The position numbers and the translations under genes are program-made. A stretch of 64,000 nucleotides of DNA. Source: Bradyrhizobium hipponense. GTDB taxonomy: Bacteria > Pseudomonadota > Alphaproteobacteria > Rhizobiales > Xanthobacteraceae. Below are positions 1-7,098 of the stretch, one piece after another (position 1 is the stretch's first letter; every line of letters begins with the position of its first letter). The notes beneath the pieces are model-generated. The model was not told the DNA's origin, searched no databases, and saw only the letters and a program-made list of their open reading frames with translations. Where the stretch lies: positions 40,738 through 104,737 of the forward strand of contig NZ_VSTH01000142.1 of the NCBI RefSeq assembly GCF_008123965.1, written 5' to 3'.

Positions 1-1
1 G

Positions 2-565
2 CTCGCGCAACAGGGTGAGAAGATCGCGAGCGCGCCGACGATGGATGACAAGCCGCTGCGCCACGTCGTGGCGGCAACCCTGCTCGACGTCGCCGTGCGC
101 CATGGCGATCCCTATGCGCCGCAGCTTGCCGCGGCGCGGTCGCTCGCGGCCGATCCCGGCATGCTGAAGCCGCTCGATGTATTCGCGTCGTCCGGCATCC
201 CGACGCCGGTCGCGCTAAGCCGCGAGCTCCTCAACATCGTGCCAAAATTGTCGCCGCCGGCGGAGGCGCCAGCCAGCGGTGCCGGCATCGTCGAGCGCCT
301 TCAGGCCGGCGCGTCAAAGCTGGTTCGTATCGAGCGCACCGACGGCGTCGGCAACGATCGTGGCGCCATCGTCGCGCGGGTTACTGCGGCGGCGCTCCGC
401 AACGATTTCGTCGAAGCGCGGCGCGAGCTGAAGGCGCTGCCTGAGGCCGATCTCGCCCCGGCGCAAGCCTGGCTGGACAAGGCCAATGCGCGCGATGCCG
501 CGCTCGCCGCGTCCCGCAAATTCGCCGACGATGCCATGGCGGATCTCGCCAAGCCTGCTCAATAA
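2..565 (+). CDS. Mic60/mitofilin-like inner-membrane protein, C-terminal part (COG4223-type)
   Basis: The reading frame is open from base 2, so the gene begins outside the window and only the last 187 residues are visible. The fragment is Ala-rich and helical, with repeated short helices and no membrane segment. It resembles the C-terminal part of the alphaproteobacterial mitofilin/Mic60-like proteins that are normally encoded just upstream of hemY, between hemD and hemY. That neighbourhood, with hemY starting 35 bases downstream, carries most of the weight. The expected role is shaping or organising the inner membrane. Family assignment is by context and composition, not by a diagnostic motif. 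Confidence 0.65.
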   Translation, partial: LAQQGEKIASAPTMDDKPLRHVVAATLLDVAVRHGDPYAPQLAAARSLAADPGMLKPLDVFASSGIPTPVALSRELLNIVPKLSPPAEAPASGAGIVERLQAGASKLVRIERTDGVGNDRGAIVARVTAAALRNDFVEARRELKALPEADLAPAQAWLDKANARDAALAASRKFADDAMADLAKPAQ

Positions 566-600
566 GATTCGCGCAACACTCCGCGCGTATAGGGATCGCC

Positions 601-2337
601 ATGCTTCGCATCGTCCTGTTCCTCGTTCTGATCGCGCTGGCGGCGGCCGGCGCGGCCTGGGTTGCCGACCAGCCCGGCGATCTCGTCCTGACCGCGGGTG
701 GTTTCCGCGCCTCAACGACGCTTCCCAGGTTCGTGTTTTTGCTTGGCCTCTTTGCCGCGGCGGTCGTGCTGGTCTGGAGCATCCTGACGACGATCTGGCG
801 TACGCCGGGGCGCCTGCGTCGCCGCCGCCACGAAAAACGTCACGCGCGCGGCCGCCACGCCATCACCCACGGCCTGCTGGCGATCGGCCATGGCGACACC
901 GCGCTCGCCCGCCGGCACGCGCAGGCGGCGCGGCGGCATGCGCCCGACGATCCACTCGCGCTGTTGTTGCATGCGCAATCGGCCCAGCTTGAGGGCAATC
1001 GCGACGAGGCGCAGCGGGCCTTCCGCGCCATGGCCGAGCGCGAGGATACGCGGTTGCTCGGCCTGCGCGGCCTGTTCATCGAGGCGCAGCGCGCCGACGA
1101 TGCGGTCGGCGCCGTGATGATCGCGGAGGAAGCGATCAAGCTGTCGCCGTCCTCGACCTGGGCCTCGCATGCGGTGCTCGGCTTCCGCTGCGCGCGGGGC
1201 GACTGGAGCGGCGCGCTCGGGATTCTCGATTCGAACCTATCCGCGGGCCTGATCGACAAGCAGGCCTATCGCCGGCAGCGCGGCGTGCTGCTGACGGCGC
1301 GTGCGCTGGAATTGGAAACCATGGACCGCGACGTCGCGCGCGAAAGCGTGATGGAGGCCGTCAAGCTCGCGCCGACGCTGGTGCCGGCTGCGGTGCTCGC
1401 CGCGAAATTCGAGAGCGAGGCGCACCAGGTGCGCCGCGCCATGAAGCTGGTCGAGGCGGCCTGGCTCGCCAACCCGCATCCCGATCTTGCCGACGCCTAT
1501 GCGCATGTGAAGCTCGGCGATGCCGCGCGCCAGCGCCTGCAGCGCGTCGAGACGCTCGCGGCCAAAATTCCCACTGACAAGCCCGGCTACGTCGAAGGCC
1601 AACTCGCGATCGCGCGTGCCGCGATCGATGCCTCGGAATTCGCCCGCGCCCGCGAGGCGCTTGCGCCTTACGTCAACGATCCGACCCAGCGTGTCGCCTT
1701 GCTGATGGCCGAGATCGAGCGCACCGAGCATGGCGATGGCGGCCGTGCCCGCGCCTGGACCTTGCGTGCGGTCCGCGCCCGCCACGATCCGGCCTGGACC
1801 GCGGACGGCTATGTCAGCGCCCGCTGGCGCCCGGTGTCCCCGGTCACCGGCCGGCTCGACGCGTTCCAGTGGCAGACCCCGGTTGCCAGCCTGCCCTCCG
1901 ACAGAAGTACCATGATCGAGGCCTCAGCCTTCGAGGAAGCGATGCTCGCGGCCCCGCCACCGAAGCGAGTGACGGTCGTGAGCGAGAGCAAGGTGGAACC
2001 GGTCGCAGCTGCGCTGGCGGCCGCCGAGCAGGACAATTCACCCCTGAAGGCCAAAGAGGAGACGACGGTCACCGCCGAGCCGGCCAAACCGGCCGCCGAG
2101 CCCGCCGAATCATCGCCGCCGGCGGCAACGCCGGTGTTCCGGACCCGTGCCGATCTCGGCAAGCCTGCGCCGGCCCCGATCCCCGCCGTCATTCCGATCA
2201 TCCGCGCCCCGGACGATCCCGGCATCGATGACGAGGGTCCGAGCGATGAATTTGCGGAACAAATCGGCACGCCCAGGGCCCATGCAAAGGCCCAGGCCGG
2301 CGGCTGGCGGGGATTCTGGTCCCGCTGGGGCGCGTGA
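601..2337 (+). CDS. hemY: HemY, membrane TPR protein of the heme biosynthesis locus
   Basis: 578 residues. Two hydrophobic segments at about residues 1-22 and 42-64 match the HemY N-terminal domain. They are followed by an Arg/His-rich linker and a long run of TPR-like helical pairs to about residue 430. The last 150 residues are Pro/Ala/Glu-rich and probably disordered. This HemY is the TPR protein of proteobacterial heme loci, not the protoporphyrinogen oxidase of Gram-positives; its biochemical role is poorly defined. It is probably co-transcribed with the Mic60-like gene. Start ATG at 601 begins directly with the membrane segment. Confidence 0.88.
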   Translation: MLRIVLFLVLIALAAAGAAWVADQPGDLVLTAGGFRASTTLPRFVFLLGLFAAAVVLVWSILTTIWRTPGRLRRRRHEKRHARGRHAITHGLLAIGHGDTALARRHAQAARRHAPDDPLALLLHAQSAQLEGNRDEAQRAFRAMAEREDTRLLGLRGLFIEAQRADDAVGAVMIAEEAIKLSPSSTWASHAVLGFRCARGDWSGALGILDSNLSAGLIDKQAYRRQRGVLLTARALELETMDRDVARESVMEAVKLAPTLVPAAVLAAKFESEAHQVRRAMKLVEAAWLANPHPDLADAYAHVKLGDAARQRLQRVETLAAKIPTDKPGYVEGQLAIARAAIDASEFARAREALAPYVNDPTQRVALLMAEIERTEHGDGGRARAWTLRAVRARHDPAWTADGYVSARWRPVSPVTGRLDAFQWQTPVASLPSDRSTMIEASAFEEAMLAAPPPKRVTVVSESKVEPVAAALAAAEQDNSPLKAKEETTVTAEPAKPAAEPAESSPPAATPVFRTRADLGKPAPAPIPAVIPIIRAPDDPGIDDEGPSDEFAEQIGTPRAHAKAQAGGWRGFWSRWGA

Positions 2338-2436
2338 AGCCCATTTCGGACCCCGCTTGTCCTTGCCAATTCGGGCCGTGCCCGATATCAGGAGCGCGCG
2401 TATCGGGGCCGGCATTGCCCAGGCCCGGCAGGGTTC

Positions 2437-2512
2437 GCCGCAATAGCTCAGTTGGTAGAGCACGTCATTCGTAATGACGGGGTCGGGGGTTCGAATCCCT
2501 CTTGCGGCACCA
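2437..2512 (+). tRNA. tRNA-Thr (anticodon CGT)
   Basis: 76 nt including an encoded CCA. The 7-bp acceptor stem pairs 2437-2443 with 2502-2508, the discriminator is A2509 and CCA is 2510-2512. The anticodon stem CGTCA/TGACG encloses a 7-nt loop with CGT at 2470-2472 (tRNA positions 34-36), reading ACG codons. The T-arm GGTTCGAATCC is present. It marks the left edge of a lower-GC stretch. Confidence 0.97.
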
Positions 2513-3051
2513 GCCATCTCATTGAACTGAATAGAATATTTTTACGCGGCCTCGCGCCGCCTGCATCGGCTGGAGTCCGAAAGGAACCACCGCGTAACCG
2601 TGCAGATGCCTTGGTCGGCGCTCGTGGCTGATGCGAGTGCTCACGGGCGAATCCATCCGCTATTCATCCCGGGGTGCCTACCGTAAACGGCAGGCTTCCG
2701 TTTCGGCATATCGGCGATACGCGGTATCCAACCGAGTCGATATTCGCGAATCTCAATCTGCCGGGCGGCCGTGTCATCGTAGCGTATCAGCGCCGACCAC
2801 TGAGCGATATTCTATTTCCCAGGATTATTCACGTCCGAAACGTCAGCGGTGATTTTTGGCTTGGTGCTCACCGGTCGATCAAACGCGTCGCCATTATTGG
2901 CGGACCGCGTCTGCGGAAAAATCTGCCTTTACAAGACCAAAGAGGATTGGCGTAGAGACGCCAACACTAAGGTTCGAACCAGTACCGCTAGTTGATGATG
3001 GCATCCACCCAGGCATAGACTGACTATCAGAACACATCCAGGAGATGTGCC
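2513..3051. other. Lower-GC gap downstream of tRNA-Thr, no confident gene
   Basis: Codon and base usage differ from the flanking genes: AT-rich stretches are common and third-position GC in any frame is mixed. One open frame at 2674-2955 (+, GTG start, 93 codons) has a plausible mixed hydrophobic/charged composition but no recognised motif and no Shine-Dalgarno sequence. It may be a gene relic. No integrase, transposon end or second copy of the tRNA 3' end was seen. Confidence 0.5.
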
Positions 3052-4593
3052 ATGCATCGGATTTCGTCTTAGCTTTTTGCGCTCGCAGTGTTTGTCGGCC
3101 TCGGACAAAGCTCGGGTATTTGCAGAGCAGAACCCATCATTGACGCTCAAGTCGTCCTGCAAATTTGCCAAGCTTTTTCTAACAAATCCCTGGAGAAAAT
3201 GCCGGCAATCGTTTTGCCCGAAGCCGCCAAGCAGTTTCTTGAGACCTACGGCCGGCTTTCCGAGAAGTTCGACGGTTGTTTGTCAGCTATCGAGACAAAG
3301 TCATGGCGCCAAGCTGGCACGATTTTTTTGCTCCAACACACCCGTTACGAGAGCTACTGGCGCTTCTCCGCTGACGAAACCTCAATCAAAGAAATCTCGA
3401 TTCGGCATTATAGACCGGTGACCTTGGCAGGTGACGCAGAATGGGAAGAACCGTTCCGAGATAGGCCACCTTCTACTTCAGCAGGCAAGACAACTCACAT
3501 TTACATTGACTCACCGCCGGATAATCCGAACATCATCGAATTTTTCTATGCGACGAACCGTAGAGAGTCGGATCAGCCCGTATCCCTAGAAGACAATCCG
3601 ATGCCGACCTCTAAGCGCAACAGCACTACAGTCTTTAGCTCCAGCGGTTGGACAGCCGTTAGCGGCTTCACTGGTGAACGAAATGCCGATCTCAGTTTCG
3701 GCGCGGCTCGCGTTCGCGTGCCGGAGGGTCATCAGATTGGAAAGATCGAATTGCCATCGACCATCAAAATCCTTGGTATTGCTTTTCGTAGCGATAGTGC
3801 CGATCCAACCAGGCATTTCACGGTTCGTAGCATCGCAAAAACGAGCGAAGATCAATGGATCAAATCGCTTTCTTCGACCAAGAAAAAGAGAGCTCTAATA
3901 TTTGTGCATGGGTTCAATACTAAATTCCAGGATGCAGTTTTCCGCACGGCGCAAATAGTCTGGGATCTTCAATACAGCGGTGCAGCAGTTTTGTTCTCAT
4001 GGCCATCTCGGGGTGAGATAGCGGACTATCTTTACGATAAGGAAAGTGCGCTTGGTTCACGCGCAGCTCTACTCCGGGTGATAGACAATCTTCGCAAAGC
4101 AAAATTTGAAAGTATCGACATAATCGCGCACAGCATGGGCAACCTGATTGCAGTCGATGCGCTTTCGAATGCTTCTGCGACTAAATCGCCCCCCTTGATT
4201 GCTCAATTCGTCATGGCCGCGCCAGATGTAGATCGCGACATGTTTCTGCAGGATATTCCCAAGGTAGCCAAAGTCGCGAAAGGACTCACGCTTTATGCGT
4301 CCGCGAACGACAAAGCACTGCAGCTCTCTAAGCGGGTTGCCGGAAACATCCCGCGCGCAGGAGACGTGCCTCCCTCCGGGCCGATCATTATCGCATCGGT
4401 TTCGACCATCGATGTAAGCGCGATCGGTGACGAACTGTTTGGGCTAAATCATAACGCGTTCGCTACAACGCGAAACGTGCTGAACGACCTTAAAATACTT
4501 ATCGAAACGGGCGCCAAACCTCCGAGGTTGGCCGAGATTCGGGGTTACCCCGAGCCTCCGCAGAAGCCGATCTACTTCCGCTATAGTCCCTAG
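3052..4593 (+). pseudogene. DUF900/COG4782-type alpha/beta hydrolase, interrupted by an in-frame TAG in the signal peptide region (or GTG-started at 3088)
   Basis: AGGAG (3040-3044) stands 7 bases before ATG 3052. That frame reads MHRISS, then TAG at 3070-3072, then continues LFALAVFVGLG as a typical signal-peptide hydrophobic core and runs open to 4593. The remaining open frame from GTG 3088 encodes 501 residues. It carries the YATNR motif of DUF900 esterases, an oxyanion motif VHGFNT near residue 273 and the nucleophile elbow HSMGN with Ser349. Family members are predicted exported serine esterases of unknown substrate. If translation starts at GTG 3088, a shortened N-terminus results and export is doubtful. 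Codon use is lower in GC than in the neighbours, which suggests transfer. Confidence 0.7.
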
Positions 4594-4605
4594 CTAGATA
4601 TCGAC

Positions 4606-4741
4606 CACCGCGCCTGTTACGGCGACCACTCCTGCCGTGAGCACGACAACGACGATCTCAGCGCCCGCGTCGACGGCGAAGCCCACCTCGACCGAGGGCC
4701 GCATCATCAGCGAGCTGCACCACCACGGCATCTACTGGTAA
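4606..4741 (+). pseudogene. Possible 3' remnant of a Thr/Pro-rich protein gene
   Basis: The frame ending at TAA 4739-4741 opens just after a stop and reads a Thr/Ala/Pro/Ser-rich tail ending in ELHHHGIYW. Its composition is that of a secreted-protein linker, and third-position GC is high, like the core genes and unlike the hydrolase just upstream. There is no start codon or ribosome-binding site, and a perfect hairpin follows. I read it as the surviving end of a core gene cut by the lower-GC islet, but the evidence is compositional only. Confidence 0.35.
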
Positions 4742-4764
4742 GCGGCCGCTCTCTCCAAAAGCAA

Positions 4765-4788
4765 ATGGCCGGGCAAGAGCCCGGCCAT
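4765..4788. terminator. Bidirectional hairpin between convergent frames
   Basis: Perfect 10-bp stem ATGGCCGGGC/GCCCGGCCAT with an AAGA loop, without a long T-run. It lies downstream of the remnant on the plus strand and of the deacetylase on the minus strand, so it probably ends both transcripts. Confidence 0.65.
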
Positions 4789-4818
4789 CCGCATATGGGA
4801 AACCGATCCAGTTCGCTC

Positions 4819-5862
4819 TTACTGCGAGACCGTCTGCACCACGCTCGCGATCGGACGCGCGCTCGAGGTCGGCACCTTCAAATCCTTCAGCAGCGCCTCG
4901 TCATATTCCGGCAGCGTTTGGAAGGTGGTCTTGGCCTTCATCTGCACGATCTTGTAGCCGCCGGCCTTGAGCCGCGCGAGCAGCGTCGGCAGCGCCTCGC
5001 CGGTGTGCTTCTGGAAGTCGTGCATCAGGATGATGCCCTTGCCGAGCTTGTCGAGCCTGGTCATCACGGTCTCGACGATCTTCTCCGGCGTGGCACCCTT
5101 CCTGAAATCGAAGGAGTCGATGTCGGTCGAGAACATCGCGACGTTGCGGGTGCCGAAATAGGTCACCATCGCCGGATTGTGCTGAAGCTGCGGGAAGCGG
5201 AAGAACGGCGCCGGGTTGGTGCCGAGCGCGAATCTCACCGCGCTAAAACCCTTCTCGACCTCGTCCTTGACTTGGCTCTCGGTCATCTTCTTGCTGTTCA
5301 GGTTGACATGCGACCAGGTGTGGGTGCCGACCGTGTGGCCCTGGGCCAGCACCTGGCGCAGGATTTCCGGATGATAGGTCGCGTGCTTGCCGACCGAGAA
5401 GAACAGCCCCTTGGTGCATTCATCCGCGAGCGCCTTCAGCACCGCCGGCGTGTTGACCGGCCACGGACCGTCGTCGAAGGTCAGCACGACCTCCTTGTCG
5501 GTGAGGAAATCAAACTGCTTGAAGTGCTCGAAGCCGAAGCCCGGGCCGCCGGTGGTGTCGATCTCGACCACGCGGGCCACGCCGAGCGCGTTTGGATTGG
5601 CGCAGGTCGACTTCTGCTGCACCGGGGCGGCCGGTGCCGGCGCCGCGGCAAGTACCGCCGGCTTACCCGCGAGCCCCGCCGTGGTCTCGACGTCATCCTT
5701 GGTGGCAAGTTTGGCCGGTGCCGGCAGAGGATCGGCGGCACGGGCGGCTGTTGTCTTGGGGGCGCCCTGTTCGGCGCGCGAGGAATAATAAAACCAACCG
5801 CCGGCGGCGATCACGACCGCCGCAACTACACTGGCCAGCATCAGGCCCAACGCATTACGCAT
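4819..5862 (-). CDS. Polysaccharide deacetylase (NodB-homology), membrane-anchored
   Basis: 347 residues. The N-terminus is a signal anchor of about 25 hydrophobic residues, followed by an Ala/Pro linker. The NodB domain then shows TFDDGP (catalytic base and metal Asp) and the zinc-binding HTWSH motif. Such enzymes remove N- or O-acetyl groups from cell-wall or exopolysaccharide sugars in the periplasm. An in-frame TTG lies 15 bases upstream, but ATG 5862 is preferred because GGAAAG precedes it at good spacing. The gene is divergent from the cysteine-motif gene at 6115 and has no operon partner, so the substrate cannot be inferred. Confidence 0.88.
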   Translation of the reverse strand: MRNALGLMLASVVAAVVIAAGGWFYYSSRAEQGAPKTTAARAADPLPAPAKLATKDDVETTAGLAGKPAVLAAAPAPAAPVQQKSTCANPNALGVARVVEIDTTGGPGFGFEHFKQFDFLTDKEVVLTFDDGPWPVNTPAVLKALADECTKGLFFSVGKHATYHPEILRQVLAQGHTVGTHTWSHVNLNSKKMTESQVKDEVEKGFSAVRFALGTNPAPFFRFPQLQHNPAMVTYFGTRNVAMFSTDIDSFDFRKGATPEKIVETVMTRLDKLGKGIILMHDFQKHTGEALPTLLARLKAGGYKIVQMKAKTTFQTLPEYDEALLKDLKVPTSSARPIASVVQTVSQ

Positions 5863-5991
5863 CGCTATTCTTTCCAATTACGCAACCAAACAAGCGGATT
5901 TTCCCGCGCGCCCAGCCATTAATGCGAAGGAACAGTTAACGTGACACCAACACGACAGCGGAAACGGAGGAATTTCAGAGGAGTGCGCCAA

Positions 5992-6037
5992 AGTGACCGA
6001 GGTCACATCTGCGGTGCCGCTTGTGACCGTCATCACG
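5992..6037 (+). promoter_or_regulatory. Two tandem CRP-like dyads (GTGA-N6-TCAC)
   Basis: GTGACCGAGGTCAC at 5993-6006 and GTGACCGTCATCAC at 6023-6036 both fit GTGA-N6-TCAC, the CRP half-site pattern. Their starts are exactly 30 bp apart, about three helical turns. They lie 79-123 bases upstream of the gene at 6115 and 130-175 bases from the divergent deacetylase start. The match is by eye; the protein that binds is inferred. Confidence 0.5.
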
Positions 6038-6114
6038 GTAGAAACTGTTTTGCTGGAGCATCGTAGTTCCCATCAACAACGGGCCCGCTCCGGCGGTGCC
6101 AATGGGAGCTTCAA

Positions 6115-6438
6115 ATGACCAAGTCCTTCACCGACAAGTCCTTCTCTTACAAGTCCTTGACCAGCAAGATCCGTGACACCGGCCTGGCCCTCGGCTTCGC
6201 CGCCATCGTCTCGATCATCTCGACCAGCTCGAGCTTCGCCTTCTCGTCCGAAGCGCAGCAGATGTGCACCGGCGACGCTTTCCGCCTGTGCTCGTCGGAA
6301 ATCCCCAATATCCCGAAGATCACGACGTGCATGGTGAAGCACCGTTCGGATCTGAGCGCCGGCTGCCGCGCGGTGATGGACAAGGATCTCGCCAAGGGCG
6401 CGTCGCGCAAGGTTGCTGACGCGCAGGACAGTCAGTAG
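6115..6438 (+). CDS. Small exported cysteine-rich-repeat protein
   Basis: 107 residues. A basic N-terminus and a hydrophobic segment (about residues 24-42, ending SFAFS) form a signal peptide. The mature part has four cysteines spaced C-x7-C-x12-C-x11-C, ending in LSAGC, like the bacterial members of the Cys-rich (GLG1-type) repeat family. Two disulfides in the periplasm are likely; function is unknown. GGGAG precedes ATG 6115. The next gene (6613) encodes the same cysteine framework, so the two look like diverged paralogues. The CRP-like dyads lie upstream. Confidence 0.78.
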   Translation: MTKSFTDKSFSYKSLTSKIRDTGLALGFAAIVSIISTSSSFAFSSEAQQMCTGDAFRLCSSEIPNIPKITTCMVKHRSDLSAGCRAVMDKDLAKGASRKVADAQDSQ

Positions 6439-6612
6439 CGGCGCGCAACGCATCCATCGTTGCATTCTCGAGCTCCTCTCGCGATGTGCCTCGGTGTCAA
6501 GCCGGGGCGTCACGCGGCGACGCAGACGCAAGCTGTCAATAAAGCCGTTGCGGCTCTGGGATCGTCGCACTAGCTTCGCCCGCACATCTTTCTGGGTAAG
6601 AGGCATTGCGCG

Positions 6613-6825
6613 ATGACCAGATTTTTTTTCATTGTCTCATTCATCCTGTACGCATCGGGCGCGGCGGCGCAGCAGCCCGGCCACGACGCCTGCGCGCGCG
6701 ACGTCACGCGCTTCTGTCGCCCGGTGATGAACAATGGCGATCAGGCCGTGCTCGCCTGCCTGAAGCAGAACCGTACGCGGCTGAGCAAAGGCTGCGACAA
6801 GGTTCTGACCGAGCACGGTCAGTGA
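6613..6825 (+). CDS. Small exported cysteine-rich-repeat protein, paralogue of the 6115 gene
   Basis: 70 residues. A clear signal peptide ends around ASGAAAQ, followed by one domain with C-x7-C-x13-C-x11-C. The last segment RLSKGC parallels DLSAGC in the protein encoded at 6115. Position, size and cysteine spacing make a duplication the simplest origin. The 174-base gap between the two genes holds no other candidate. No function is known for the single-domain bacterial proteins of this type; redox-stabilised binding proteins are one possibility. Confidence 0.75.
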   Translation: MTRFFFIVSFILYASGAAAQQPGHDACARDVTRFCRPVMNNGDQAVLACLKQNRTRLSKGCDKVLTEHGQ

Positions 6826-6836
6826 GATGGAGCATC

Positions 6837-7085
6837 GTAGCCCGGATGGAGCGGAAGCGAAATCCGGGGTTATGTCCCCGCGGCGAGATTGTCCCGGATT
6901 GTGCTTCGAGGCTGGGCAAGTATTCAATCAGCTTCGAGCAGAGTAGAAATACATTCGTTGTCGTAGGCGCTGGCACGTAGAAAATTTCATCGCGGTGACT
7001 GTGAGTGTCACATAAGAGAACTACGTTCTACGAGCCGGCGGTTGCACCGAATACTTGCCCAGCCTCTTCGCTCCATCCGGGCTAC
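6837..7085. repeat. Composite inverted-repeat element (MITE-like)
   Basis: Outer arms GTAGCCCGGATGGAGCG (6837-6853) and its exact complement (7069-7085); inner arms GAGGCTGGGCAAGTATTC (6908-6925) and its exact complement (7049-7066). About 120 bases lie between the inner arms. No reading frame is supported. It fills the gap between the cysteine-motif gene and the exporter. Confidence 0.7.
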
Positions 7086-7098
7086 GTACTGCGAAAAC

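Noticed and set aside
2437..4741. Complete tRNA-integrated island with att sites
   Set aside because: No second copy of the tRNA-Thr 3' end and no integrase were found between 2513 and 4818.
4765..5922. Plus-strand open frame opposite the polysaccharide deacetylase
   Set aside because: No motif, Arg/His-rich translation; NodB motifs are on the minus strand.
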